This document shows positions 25,778-34,561 of a stretch of DNA of 64,000 nucleotides, one piece after another. The stretch is from Bacillota bacterium. GTDB taxonomy: Bacteria; Bacillota; Clostridia; Acetivibrionales; DTU013. Below the pieces are notes generated by a model that did no database searches, was not told where the DNA came from, and saw only the letters and a list, made by a program, of their open reading frames with translations. The stretch's first letter is position 1. Each line of letters starts with the position of its first letter. Location of the stretch: assembly GCA_023435745.1 (NCBI GenBank), contig JAEZMD010000001.1, positions 109,305-173,304 on the forward strand. The letters run 5' to 3'. Made by a program: the position numbers and the translations under genes.

Positions 25778-26752
25778 ATGATTGAATTGAAGAATGTAAA
25801 CAAAACCTTTAAGGTCGCAAAGCGTAACGCTGGTTTTTCAGAAGCGGTCAAGGCTTTGTTTCACAAAGACTACACCTATATCCATGCGTTGCAAAATGTA
25901 TCGTTTATGATAGGCGACGGTGAGATGGTCGGCTATATCGGTCCAAATGGAGCTGGTAAAAGCAGCACTATCAAAATCATGAGCGGTATTCTGACTCCTG
26001 ATAGCGGAGAATGTATTATAAACGGGCGTACTCCTTGGAAGGAAAGAATTTCTCATGTGAAGGATATCGGTGTAGTTTTCGGTCAGCGATCGCAGCTTTG
26101 GTGGGATGTGCCAGTTATCGACAGCTTTGAGTTGATTCGAGATATCTATAAAGTCGCAGATGCTGTGTACAGAAAGACATTATCACAGTTAATTGAGCTT
26201 TTGAATATAAGCGAGATTGTAAAGACTCCTGCCAGGCAGCTTTCGCTTGGGCAGAGAATGAGATGTGAAATTGCAGCATCATTGCTGCATCGCCCGAAGA
26301 TTCTTTTTCTGGACGAGCCTACAATCGGTCTGGATGCTGTCTCAAAAATTGCTGTCAGAGATTTCATCAAAACCATAAACCGTGAAAACAAAACAACGGT
26401 CATTTTAACCACTCACGATATGCAGGACATTGAGGCTCTAACAGAGAGAATTCTACTGATTGGTAAAGGACGGATTTTGCTCGATGGTTCTTTGTCTGAA
26501 TTAAGAACACGCAACTCTACCAACAAAACTCTGACAGTGGATTATATCGGTGAAAAACTTCCTATTTCAGAACATATGACTGTTACCAATGATATGGGCG
26601 GTCATGCCGAAATTATTATAGATACGGCATTTTTAACAGTATCACAGGCTATTTCCTATATCTCATCGAAGACAGAGGTAAAAGATATTTCCATTTCAGG
26701 AGAAACCGTTGACGAAATGGTTGTTTCTCTGTATAAGGAATTTGAGATATGA
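25778..26752 (+). CDS. ABC-2 exporter ATP-binding protein (COG4586 type)
   Basis: A 324-residue ATPase with Walker A GYIGPNGAGKSSTIKIM near residue 50, GVVFGQRSQLWWDVPVIDSFEL (typical of this subfamily), signature LSLGQRMRCEIAASL, Walker B ILFLDEPTIGLDAV and H-loop TTHDMQDIE. Followed with a 4-base overlap by two permease genes of the DUF990 type. The exported compound is unknown. The three genes look more AT-rich than guaA and the pur genes (by eye), so they may have been acquired. Confidence 0.93.
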   Translation: MIELKNVNKTFKVAKRNAGFSEAVKALFHKDYTYIHALQNVSFMIGDGEMVGYIGPNGAGKSSTIKIMSGILTPDSGECIINGRTPWKERISHVKDIGVVFGQRSQLWWDVPVIDSFELIRDIYKVADAVYRKTLSQLIELLNISEIVKTPARQLSLGQRMRCEIAASLLHRPKILFLDEPTIGLDAVSKIAVRDFIKTINRENKTTVILTTHDMQDIEALTERILLIGKGRILLDGSLSELRTRNSTNKTLTVDYIGEKLPISEHMTVTNDMGGHAEIIIDTAFLTVSQAISYISSKTEVKDISISGETVDEMVVSLYKEFEI

Positions 26753-27552
26753 AAATGTACTTATCATTTTTTAGAATCAGGTTCATTGCGGGGCTTCAAT
26801 ATCGAGCAGCAGCCTGGGCTGGCATGGCTACTCAATTTGCCTGGGGCGGCATGACAATTCTTATGTTTTGGGCATTTTATCAGAGCGGCGAAAATAGTTT
26901 TCCTATGATGTTTTCTGAGCTGTCCAGCTATATATGGATGCAGCAAGCCTTTCTAGCAATGTTTATGGCGTGGTTTTTCGATGGTGAAATATTTGATAGC
27001 ATTACATCCGGTAACATCGCCTATGAATTGTGCCGTCCCTGTAATATATACTTCATGTGGTTTACGAAGAACATGGCGATCAGGCTTTCCAGAACAGTGC
27101 TTCGATGTGTCCCGATTTTGGTGTTTGCAACTTTTCTACCTGCACCTTTCAATATCTCGCTGCCTCCTGATTGGTTATCTGGTATACTGTTCCTTGCTTC
27201 GGTTATTCTTGGATTTTTAGTTATGATTTCGTTTTCTATGCTGATATATATTTCAGCTTTCTATACTATATCTTCGATTGGAATAAGAATACTTGCAACA
27301 TCCGTTACAGAATTTTTTGCAGGAGCAATCATACCGATTCCGTTCTTCCCGGAGGCTTTACAGCCAATCATGTATGCATTGCCGTTTGCTTCCATGCAGA
27401 ACACTCCTTTTCTGATCTACACTGGTCATATAAGTGGTGCAGAAACTGTGCAGAGTATTGCGCTTCAGCTCATCTGGCTTGTGGTACTGCTGGCTATTGG
27501 CCGCATACTTATGAGACGAGCATTGAAAAACGTAATTGTGCAGGGGGGTTGA
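26749..27552 (+). CDS. ABC-2 family permease (DUF990, COG4587 type)
   Basis: A 267-residue membrane protein with about six hydrophobic segments (for example MATQFAWGGMTILMFWAFY, GILFLASVILGFLVMISFSMLIYIS). It starts at ATG 26749 inside the stop of the ATPase gene. It should pair with the next permease to form the membrane channel of the exporter. Confidence 0.88.
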   Translation: MKMYLSFFRIRFIAGLQYRAAAWAGMATQFAWGGMTILMFWAFYQSGENSFPMMFSELSSYIWMQQAFLAMFMAWFFDGEIFDSITSGNIAYELCRPCNIYFMWFTKNMAIRLSRTVLRCVPILVFATFLPAPFNISLPPDWLSGILFLASVILGFLVMISFSMLIYISAFYTISSIGIRILATSVTEFFAGAIIPIPFFPEALQPIMYALPFASMQNTPFLIYTGHISGAETVQSIALQLIWLVVLLAIGRILMRRALKNVIVQGG

Positions 27553-27555
27553 AAG

Positions 27556-28332
27556 ATGAAGCTGTATTTTAAATATGTAGGTATGCTGTTAAAATCTCAG
27601 ATGCAGTATAAGGCATCGTTCATCATGACCGCACTTGGACAATTCCTGGTTTCATTCACTGCTTTCCTCGGAGTGTATTTTATGTTCTTTCGCTTTAGCT
27701 CTGTAAATAGCTTTGAATTCTCTGAAATACTGCTTTGCTTTTCCATTGTGCTAATGGCATTCTCTATCACCGAGTGTTTTGTCAGAGGATTTGATGTATT
27801 CCCCAGACTGATTCAAAGCGGAAACCTGGATAGAATTCTGGTAAGGCCCCGTAACGAGATATTTCAGGTGCTGACATCAAACATTGATTTTTCCCGTGTT
27901 GGCAGATTGATTCAGTCAATATTGATGCTTGCTTATGCCATTCCGGCAAGCGAAATTATCTGGACATTTGATAAGGTTGCTACTGTCATTCTAATGCTTA
28001 TCGGTGGAATGGCTGTTTTTTCGGCGTTGTTTGTGTTATATGCCGGCATTAGTTTTTTTACAATCGAAGGCTTGGAATTCATGAATATCTTTACAGATGG
28101 CAGTCGTGAATTCGGAAAGTATCCACTTTCCATATACGGCGAAGGAATTTTGAAATTCTTTACCTATGTAATCCCGATTGCACTATTTCAATATTATCCC
28201 TTACTTTACCTTATAGGAAGGTCAGATAATATTGGACTGATATTCCTGCCGCTGGTTGGATTTGCTTTTATGATACCATGTTATTGTTTCTTCAAGTTCG
28301 GTCTGAGTAGGTATAAATCAACAGGCTCATAA
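27556..28332 (+). CDS. ABC-2 family permease (DUF990, COG3694 type)
   Basis: A 258-residue membrane protein with about six hydrophobic segments; it contains RGFDVFPRLIQSGNLDRILVRPRNEIFQVL near residue 75, a stretch typical of this permease group (AxxLDxxLxRPxxxxxQ). G-rich ribosome binding site before ATG 27556, three bases after the previous stop. A terminator follows, ending the operon. Confidence 0.88.
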   Translation: MKLYFKYVGMLLKSQMQYKASFIMTALGQFLVSFTAFLGVYFMFFRFSSVNSFEFSEILLCFSIVLMAFSITECFVRGFDVFPRLIQSGNLDRILVRPRNEIFQVLTSNIDFSRVGRLIQSILMLAYAIPASEIIWTFDKVATVILMLIGGMAVFSALFVLYAGISFFTIEGLEFMNIFTDGSREFGKYPLSIYGEGILKFFTYVIPIALFQYYPLLYLIGRSDNIGLIFLPLVGFAFMIPCYCFFKFGLSRYKSTGS

Positions 28333-28392
28333 GTTTGATTACATAGGTATAAACACTATTAATTATGATGTATAACGAGACAATTTCTAAGT

Positions 28393-28445
28393 AATCAAAA
28401 GCAGTTGGATAATGTATTTGAACTGATCCACTGCTTTTTTTGATT
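28393..28445 (+). terminator. rho-independent terminator after the ABC-2 operon
   Basis: AATCAAAAGCAGTTGGAT and ATCCACTGCTTTTTTTGATT form a long stem with an AT-rich loop; the T run is part of the right arm. Confidence 0.85.
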
Positions 28446-28470
28446 TTCTCTAATATTTTCTTAACTTCTA

Positions 28471-28517
28471 TTGACAACGCCAGACTATTGAGATAGTATA
28501 GACTATAGCAATAGTCT
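28471..28517 (+). promoter_or_regulatory. promoter with overlapping BlaI-type operator
   Basis: TTGACA (28471-28476), 17 bases, TAGTAT (28494-28499) is a strong promoter. A dyad with arms AGACTATTG (28482-28490) and CAATAGTCT (28509-28517) covers the spacer, -10 box and start site. This is the expected place for the BlaI-family repressor encoded 13 bases downstream. Confidence 0.8.
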
Positions 28518-28529
28518 TAAGGGGTGTAA

Positions 28530-28883
28530 ATGCAAAAATTGTTTGACAGCGAATTTAAAGTAATGGAAATCATCTGGGAAAGTGAACCAATCAGTGCCAA
28601 GCAGATAAGTCTGATTGCTTCGGATCAAATCGGCTGGAATAAAAACACCACATATACTGTTATAAAAAAGCTCGAAAGCAAGGGGTATATTAAAAGAGAA
28701 GAACCGGGGTTTTTCTGTTCCTCATTGATTTCCCGTGAAGATGTTTGTAAGACAGAAGCAAAGAGCCTTGTCGATAAGCTTTTCGGTGGTTCAAAAAAGG
28801 CGCTTTTCTCTGCTTTGCTCGAGGATGAAAAACTCTCATCCGCTGATCTGGATGAATTGCGTAAGATGATTGAAAAGAGGTGA
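28530..28883 (+). CDS. BlaI/MecI/CopY-family transcriptional repressor
   Basis: A 117-residue winged-helix protein. The N-terminal HTH region reads EFKVMEIIWESEPISAKQISLIASDQIGWNKNTTYTVIKKLESKGYIKREEPG, close to the BlaI pattern (W..NTV.T....L..KG...); the C-terminal half is the dimerisation helix. AAGGGG before ATG 28530. It probably binds the dyad that overlaps its own promoter and controls this operon. Partner of the M56 peptidase gene that overlaps its end. Confidence 0.93.
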   Translation: MQKLFDSEFKVMEIIWESEPISAKQISLIASDQIGWNKNTTYTVIKKLESKGYIKREEPGFFCSSLISREDVCKTEAKSLVDKLFGGSKKALFSALLEDEKLSSADLDELRKMIEKR

Positions 28884-29797
28884 CGGTATTGCTTTCCGAA
28901 GCATTTTATTGGCTTTTCAATATGAGCATATCTGCATCTATCGTTGGCATCATCATTCTAATGTTAGGGAAGATAAAAAAGCTTCCGCGCCGCCTGGCTC
29001 ATATATTGTGGGCAATACCCTTTCTTAGAATGTGGATTCCTGCCGGAATGTCAAGCAGGTACAGTTTGATGACACTGATTTCGAAGTTTACTACAAAGAC
29101 TGTAGTCGTATATGATGGTACTTTAGATTTTACATTTACAAACCATATTATGGCTGCAGGTAATTACTATCCGATTACGTATAAAGTAAACCTGCTTGAT
29201 AATTTATTCAGTATTGCCTCTACCGTCTGGATTATTGTCACTGCTATTCTTATGATTGCTTTTGTAATACTTTATGTTATATCAAAATCTGAGTTAAAAG
29301 ATGCCAGCCTTTTACGAGATAATATTTATATCTCAGACAGAATAACATCACCTGCAATATACGGAATTTTTCGTCCGAAGGTCATTGTTCCAAGAGGGTA
29401 TGAGCTGCGAGACCTGCACTACATTCTGGGACATGAATCTGCTCACATTCATCGCAGGGATAATTTATGGCGTATCGTTGCTGTTATTTCGGCTGCTGTT
29501 CATTGGTTCAATCCGTTTGTTTGGTTATTCCTGAAGAAGTTTTTAGAGGAAACCGAGCTTGCCTGTGATGAGCGAGTATTGGCGGATTGTGGTGAAGAAG
29601 AGAAAAAAGAGTATGCAAAAGCTCTTGTTAATTGTGCCGAAGGCAGAAATGTTTTTGCTTCGGCATTCGGCGGAGCAAAGATACGGGTGCGCATCGACCA
29701 CATTCTGTTTTATAAGAAGCTGTCAATCATTTCGATTGTTAGCTTTACAGTGTTTGCCATAGCGGTTGCATATGTGCTTCTGACAAACGCATTTTAA
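28880..29797 (+). CDS. M56-family membrane metallopeptidase (BlaR1-like, without sensor domain)
   Basis: A 305-residue integral membrane protein. Zinc site HESAHIHRRDN near residue 189, followed by WFNPFVWLF and ETELACDERVL, all typical of BlaR1/MecR1 peptidases. Unlike BlaR1 it has no C-terminal penicillin-binding sensor domain; it ends after one more helix (about residues 283-302). The start GTG overlaps the repressor stop. Signalling logic inferred from the family: the peptidase is activated by an envelope signal and relieves repression by the BlaI partner. Confidence 0.9.
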   Translation: MTVLLSEAFYWLFNMSISASIVGIIILMLGKIKKLPRRLAHILWAIPFLRMWIPAGMSSRYSLMTLISKFTTKTVVVYDGTLDFTFTNHIMAAGNYYPITYKVNLLDNLFSIASTVWIIVTAILMIAFVILYVISKSELKDASLLRDNIYISDRITSPAIYGIFRPKVIVPRGYELRDLHYILGHESAHIHRRDNLWRIVAVISAAVHWFNPFVWLFLKKFLEETELACDERVLADCGEEEKKEYAKALVNCAEGRNVFASAFGGAKIRVRIDHILFYKKLSIISIVSFTVFAIAVAYVLLTNAF

Positions 29798-29811
29798 AAG
29801 GAGGAATATTA

Positions 29812-30768
29812 ATGAGCCATTTTAAGAAGTTTTATCTATTCTCTGTGATTGGCGTACTTTTAGCATCGTTTTATCCACTGTATATGGGTGTTAAGGTTAT
29901 TGCCGATATGATACGCAATGGAACGGTTTTAGCAGAGAATTATCCAAAATACATAATTCCATATACGCCGATTAGTTTGGCGATCATAACTGCGGTTTTG
30001 CTTCTGCCGGTCTTGATGAAACATGCCCAAAAATACGCGTTGGCAGCAGCATCCGCAATATCAATCATTATATTTTTTGCATCGGAGCTTTTGCTCGAAA
30101 GCAAGGTTATTGTCACATCGACTGTTACGACAACACTTGAAAGCTGGCAAATGTTTATGTGTTATGTTCCGCCGGAAGGCTATCAGACACGGACGTGGCG
30201 GGCGGTTGATGTGCTGATAGGAGACTACAGCCCGGCATTCAAAATTCATTTTTATATTATTTCTGTGGTTTTGATATTTGCGCTATTAAACATTTTTTAT
30301 GGCTTTGCCCAGATTATTATTACTAAAAATAAAAGTAGACTAAAGGCACTGGTGATCCAGTCGGTATCCACTGCTATGTTCCTTGGCCTTTGCATTTTAG
30401 CCTGTTTTACCGCTTTTTACAGGGATGGAGAAATTACAGTATCGGCTCTTTCAGCGGTGCTTATGAGTGTATTCTTTGTTGTGTTTGGCGTTACGGCAGG
30501 TGTATATATTGGCTCACTTATGATTGGAAAAAAGAAAGTGCTCTCAGTACTGCTGCCGTCGATCATTGCATCAGTTGTTACACTCATTATGTATATAGGT
30601 GAGATGATCCTGTTGAGCGGACATCTGTACCGTTTTGGCTCCGGATTTTTATTTGATGGGCTGGCAGGTATTGTACTTGCTCCTATAGATATACTAATTA
30701 TTACTGCATCAGGATGTATAAATGCCGCAATATGCTATGCTTTTAACAAACCAATAGCAAACCAATAA
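29812..30768 (+). CDS. multi-pass membrane protein, function unknown
   Basis: A 318-residue protein with about eight hydrophobic segments and one longer extracellular loop near residues 95-145. AAAGGAGG lies before ATG 29812, 14 bases after the M56 gene, so it is the third gene of the BlaI-M56 operon and may be either the regulated output or the sensor that M56 lacks. I do not recognise a family. Confidence 0.75.
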   Translation: MSHFKKFYLFSVIGVLLASFYPLYMGVKVIADMIRNGTVLAENYPKYIIPYTPISLAIITAVLLLPVLMKHAQKYALAAASAISIIIFFASELLLESKVIVTSTVTTTLESWQMFMCYVPPEGYQTRTWRAVDVLIGDYSPAFKIHFYIISVVLIFALLNIFYGFAQIIITKNKSRLKALVIQSVSTAMFLGLCILACFTAFYRDGEITVSALSAVLMSVFFVVFGVTAGVYIGSLMIGKKKVLSVLLPSIIASVVTLIMYIGEMILLSGHLYRFGSGFLFDGLAGIVLAPIDILIITASGCINAAICYAFNKPIANQ

Positions 30769-30957
30769 AACGCCCAAGAAATCTACGTACAAACAGAATT
30801 GTTTAGACTACATTTTTAGTGATTGAGTAGGAATAATATAATAAATTATGTAGCTTTCTGCGATTGAGTATGCGATAATTAATATGTATAAATAACAATA
30901 AAAGTCACAAAAATCATAAAAATTCCAAGGCTTTGGCAAAAGAGGCTACAGACTGAT

Positions 30958-32382
30958 TTGATAAAAACATATATTAAAGAGATATTTTGTAAGGATAATG
31001 TCGTACATCCGAATGGTTTAGGTCGTAAAAATGTGCCATATCTTGCCATGTGGATTCTCTATTATGCCTGGGTAATTGCGTTTGCATCATGGTGGACGTC
31101 TTCGCCGGTTTTGGATTCCTCTTTTGACACACAGATAAGGAGCATAATGCACACGGGGAATCTTCTTTCGTCTTCGGTATTTGTATTTATCATTCGAAAG
31201 GAATGGTTTGTGAAAGCCGCACGGATAGGTGCGGCACTGATTATTCTGAGTATGGTATTATTTTACGCATTTGAGCCTGAGAGTTATAGAATGATTGCCG
31301 CAATAACCGGTTCAGTTGCCATTGGCTGCGTTAATATATCTATTCTGATCCCGTTTGTATTCACGCTAAATAACACAGAAAAGCTCTACGCTGTTGTGTC
31401 CAGCAATGTGCTGATTCAGCTTATATCCCTGGTTAATGAGCACAACTTATCCGGCCTCGCAGAACCAATCATGTCCTTTGCGCTTCTTCTGTGTTCATCG
31501 TGCGCCGTTCTGTTTTTCAAAAGAGAAACAGAACAAGTTCCAAACGATCAGGACACTGACGAGAAGCCTGTGATGCACCGGCGTGTGTACCTTTCGCTTC
31601 TATTCAACTGTGGTATCGCGGTTTTATGCAAGGGCGCGGGAAAGGGAATTCTCAATATCGCACAAGCCGGCTCAGGCTCATCCGTTCTCACCGGATACTA
31701 CATCGGCGGCCTTGCGGGATGTGTTATTTATTTATTTGTCTATGCCTTCACAAAAAAAGCGTTCATATGGCTCGGGAATATTACTTTTTCCAGTGTTACT
31801 GTGGGTCTTTTGTGTAATGCCTTTGCCTCGCAGTCTCCCGTATTCGCCATCCCTTTTTCTGTTTTGCTGGGGCTTGGGAGTGCGATTGGAATGATCAATA
31901 TGTATTACACCATCGGTGTAATCGGGAAAAAATATGGCAGCATGCGATATGTGCGAATGTCAATTCTCTTTATCGGAATCTTCGGCGGAGTATCAGGCAT
32001 TGTGGTGGGCAATATGATTAGCCGGGCTGGAACTTTTGAAATATCCATTTCGGCATCTATCGTATCGGCGATAGTTATGATCGCGTTTATGTTTGTATCG
32101 CCCATCATGGAGCGTGCGGACTATGTCAACGATTGGGGATTAGACTCCAACCATACGGAGGTTGGAGGAGGACGGCTTGCCATATTTAAACCCTATGCTC
32201 TCAGCAAGCGTGAGGCCGAGGTATGTGACCTGCTCCTGCAAGGCTACACGCTCAGGCAGATATCAGCGATACTTCCCATCGCTTACTCCACGGTTAATAC
32301 TTACTGTACCTCGGCATACCGGAAGCTCGGCATCAACAGCCGAACAGAGCTTATGTTCAAGTTCAGGGATCATATTGTATAA
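30958..32382 (+). CDS. membrane-bound LuxR-family transcriptional regulator
   Basis: A 474-residue protein: about ten to twelve hydrophobic segments (residues about 25-385, MFS-like in layout) followed by a LuxR/GerE helix-turn-helix (LSKREAEVCDLLLQGYTLRQISAILPIAYSTVNTYCTSAYRKLGINSRTELM, about 412-463). This design is known from Actinobacteria and Clostridia; the signal is usually unknown. The start is TTG 30958 with AAGAGG about 12 bases upstream; ATG 31048 is another option. Two GATTGAGTA sequences at 30821 and 30862 lie in its upstream region. Confidence 0.85.
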   Translation: MIKTYIKEIFCKDNVVHPNGLGRKNVPYLAMWILYYAWVIAFASWWTSSPVLDSSFDTQIRSIMHTGNLLSSSVFVFIIRKEWFVKAARIGAALIILSMVLFYAFEPESYRMIAAITGSVAIGCVNISILIPFVFTLNNTEKLYAVVSSNVLIQLISLVNEHNLSGLAEPIMSFALLLCSSCAVLFFKRETEQVPNDQDTDEKPVMHRRVYLSLLFNCGIAVLCKGAGKGILNIAQAGSGSSVLTGYYIGGLAGCVIYLFVYAFTKKAFIWLGNITFSSVTVGLLCNAFASQSPVFAIPFSVLLGLGSAIGMINMYYTIGVIGKKYGSMRYVRMSILFIGIFGGVSGIVVGNMISRAGTFEISISASIVSAIVMIAFMFVSPIMERADYVNDWGLDSNHTEVGGGRLAIFKPYALSKREAEVCDLLLQGYTLRQISAILPIAYSTVNTYCTSAYRKLGINSRTELMFKFRDHIV

Positions 32383-32401
32383 TTAAAAATAACGCTAAAA
32401 A

Positions 32402-32456
32402 AAGCGCCTCATTAGTTCTAGCGAGGCGCTTTTTTGCATCTCAGTAGAACTAATGA
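32402..32456 (+). terminator. terminator with an overlapping alternative hairpin (possible attenuator)
   Basis: AAGCGCCTC (32402-32410) pairs with GAGGCGCTT (32423-32431), followed by T: a good terminator after the regulator gene. Its loop is the left arm of a second, mutually exclusive 12-base perfect inverted repeat: TCATTAGTTCTA (32409-32420) with TAGAACTAATGA (32445-32456). If the second stem forms, the terminator cannot. Confidence 0.8.
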
Positions 32457-32544
32457 ATAGACAATCCGAAGGAAATGGTTCAGGATATAGCCATAAGTTC
32501 GTTATTGCGGAACAAAAAACTAATAAGAGGGAGGTATGGAAATT

Positions 32545-32928
32545 GTGAATTTTATTGAGACTTTCAGGCAGAAGTGGATGCTCCGGCACGAAAGAGACGT
32601 TCCGCAGGCAGAAACAATAAGCCATGCCGAACCGCGGGTCGAGACATCCCTGGAAAACTTCGACAGTGAAGTGCCGGATGAAACCGTCCAGAAGTTTTCC
32701 GGCAACGAACCGTCTGAGAGGCTTGCCCTTCTGACGCCCCGCGAGCGCAATCTCTTCCTTCTCCTTTTGGAAGGCTATACTCTAAAGGAATCCGCAAAAA
32801 AGATGGACGTAAAGTATTCCACGGCAAATACGCATATGACAGGAATCTATAAAAAACTTAATGTAAATTCGAGAGCCGAGTTGATTATTACTTACCGTAG
32901 CCTGTCATCCGAAAATTCAAAATATTAA
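32545..32928 (+). CDS. small LuxR-type (GerE HTH) regulator without input domain
   Basis: About 127 residues; the N-terminal 60 are polar and probably disordered, the rest is a LuxR-type HTH (LTPRERNLFLLLLEGYTLKESAKKMDVKYSTANTHMTGIYKKLNVNSRAEL) clearly akin to that of the membrane regulator upstream. GTG 32545 is preferred because GGGAGG lies 9 bases upstream; ATG 32536 would be too close. First gene of a co-directional run with an SLH protein, two lipoproteins and a secreted protein. Confidence 0.82.
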   Translation: MNFIETFRQKWMLRHERDVPQAETISHAEPRVETSLENFDSEVPDETVQKFSGNEPSERLALLTPRERNLFLLLLEGYTLKESAKKMDVKYSTANTHMTGIYKKLNVNSRAELIITYRSLSSENSKY

Positions 32929-32947
32929 ATCGAAATATGGAGGCTTT

Positions 32948-34540
32948 ATGATGAAAAGAAAAATCATTTCTGCTTTTATAGTTACGCTGCTTCTGCTTAC
33001 TATAGTTCCCGCAGGCGTATGCGCAGCCAAGGTGCCGACTTCCTGGAAAGCCCCCGGTTCATTGGTTGCCGGCATAACGGACCTGGAGTCGTACAGTACC
33101 AGTATTTACTTTTCTGTCGATTCGGAACTGCTTAATTTCATTGATCCGGATTTGACGGATCATGATGCGCTCGGAATCGAAAGCGTCGGTCATACTGCTC
33201 AGATAGACTGGAAATTGAATGATGGTGACTGGCATTATACACCCGATTGGGATACATTAAGCGGAGATTATAGCTATGATTCCGGCATCTATGATCAGAC
33301 AGGATATCTGGCTGAGGAAACAACGGATGAAGTAACCATTTTTGACCTTCGGAACAGCAGCGACGGGCACACTCAGCTTCAAACCATGCTGGGCGATGCT
33401 ATGATATGTGGCTCTGATGAAGACGGCGAGGACAACAGGTTAGATCTTGAAAATAATACGTTTTATTTTCGTGTAAGGCTGATGGTGGATTATTGGGACA
33501 GCCAGTCCGGCGAGACATGTTTCATTCTTTCGCCGTGGTCAGAAGTCTTAACTTACGGTAAGGGAGCCGCAGTACTCCAAAAACCTTCGAGTCTTGAAAA
33601 GCCGACCATCAGCAATCCATACGTCGGGAAAAACAACGACGGTTCGCCTAATATCACCTTTACAGTAATTACCCCGAAACAAGTGCAGGACGCAAACAAT
33701 TATATCCAGGCAAATGATGCCGGCTCGATTGAGGCCCAGCATCAGGTAAATATCAACAATACCGGCTGGACGGAAGCGGAGGCGGGAGTCTGGTGGTTAT
33801 CCGGGGAAACGCGCAGTGTTAGCGTACCCAAAACATATGACAACGGTAAAGTGGTCGAGGTAGATAAAGCGTATATTCAGGTCCGTATGCGCTATACATA
33901 TTACGGGGGCGCCAGTGTCGGAGCTTTGACGTCCGAATGGTCAAATGTTGTTTCGCTTAACACACCTTCATGGAGCAACGCCAGTACATGGGCAACACAA
34001 GAATTGCAGGATGCGTCTGACCTCGAGCTTATTCCGGATATTCTGAAAGGTGCTGACATGACTAAGCCTATAACCCGTGAGGAATTCTGCGAGCTTGCAG
34101 TGCTGCTTTATGAAAAGGTAACGAAAACCACAGCTGCTCCAGCATCCTCTAATCCTTTTAGTGACACAACGAATAACCAGATACTGAAGGCTTATGCGCT
34201 GGGTATCACAACGGGCACTTCAGCAACGACCTTTTCACCGAAAACGCTGATCAACCGCGAACAATGTGCCGCGATGCTCTTCCGGGCAATTAAAGCCATC
34301 GCACCCACCAACGATTACAGCGTCACAGACGTCAAGGACTTCCCGGATCAGAAGCATATTTCGTCTTGGGCGGTGGAAGGGGCCAAGTACATGTCAAAGC
34401 TTGGCATTATTAAGGGCGACGCATCCGGCAACTTCATGCCGAAGGCAACCACAACGGCGCAAACTGCGGCCGGTTATGGCATGGCGACCCGCGAAGCGGC
34501 AATCCTCATGACGGTCAGGACTTATAACAGTATGGATTGA
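32948..34540 (+). CDS. S-layer-homology (SLH) domain surface protein
   Basis: A 530-residue exported protein. Signal peptide to about residue 27 (cleavage near VCAA), two beta-rich fibronectin-like segments (about 35-190 and 215-335), then three SLH modules (about 340-395, 400-455, 460-525; NPFSDTTNNQILKAYALGITTG and DFPDQKHISSWAVEGAKYMSKLGIIKG are the clearest) that bind pyruvylated secondary wall polymer. ATG 32948 or 32951 both follow GGAGG. Probably the wall-anchored component of the operon that runs to 38161. Confidence 0.9.
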   Translation: MMKRKIISAFIVTLLLLTIVPAGVCAAKVPTSWKAPGSLVAGITDLESYSTSIYFSVDSELLNFIDPDLTDHDALGIESVGHTAQIDWKLNDGDWHYTPDWDTLSGDYSYDSGIYDQTGYLAEETTDEVTIFDLRNSSDGHTQLQTMLGDAMICGSDEDGEDNRLDLENNTFYFRVRLMVDYWDSQSGETCFILSPWSEVLTYGKGAAVLQKPSSLEKPTISNPYVGKNNDGSPNITFTVITPKQVQDANNYIQANDAGSIEAQHQVNINNTGWTEAEAGVWWLSGETRSVSVPKTYDNGKVVEVDKAYIQVRMRYTYYGGASVGALTSEWSNVVSLNTPSWSNASTWATQELQDASDLELIPDILKGADMTKPITREEFCELAVLLYEKVTKTTAAPASSNPFSDTTNNQILKAYALGITTGTSATTFSPKTLINREQCAAMLFRAIKAIAPTNDYSVTDVKDFPDQKHISSWAVEGAKYMSKLGIIKGDASGNFMPKATTTAQTAAGYGMATREAAILMTVRTYNSMD

Positions 34541-34561
34541 TCGATATTGTGGAGGTTAATA

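Noticed and set aside
28880..29797. Full BlaR1 beta-lactam sensor
   Set aside because: The protein ends right after the peptidase domain and one helix; there is no penicillin-binding domain, so beta-lactam sensing is not supported.
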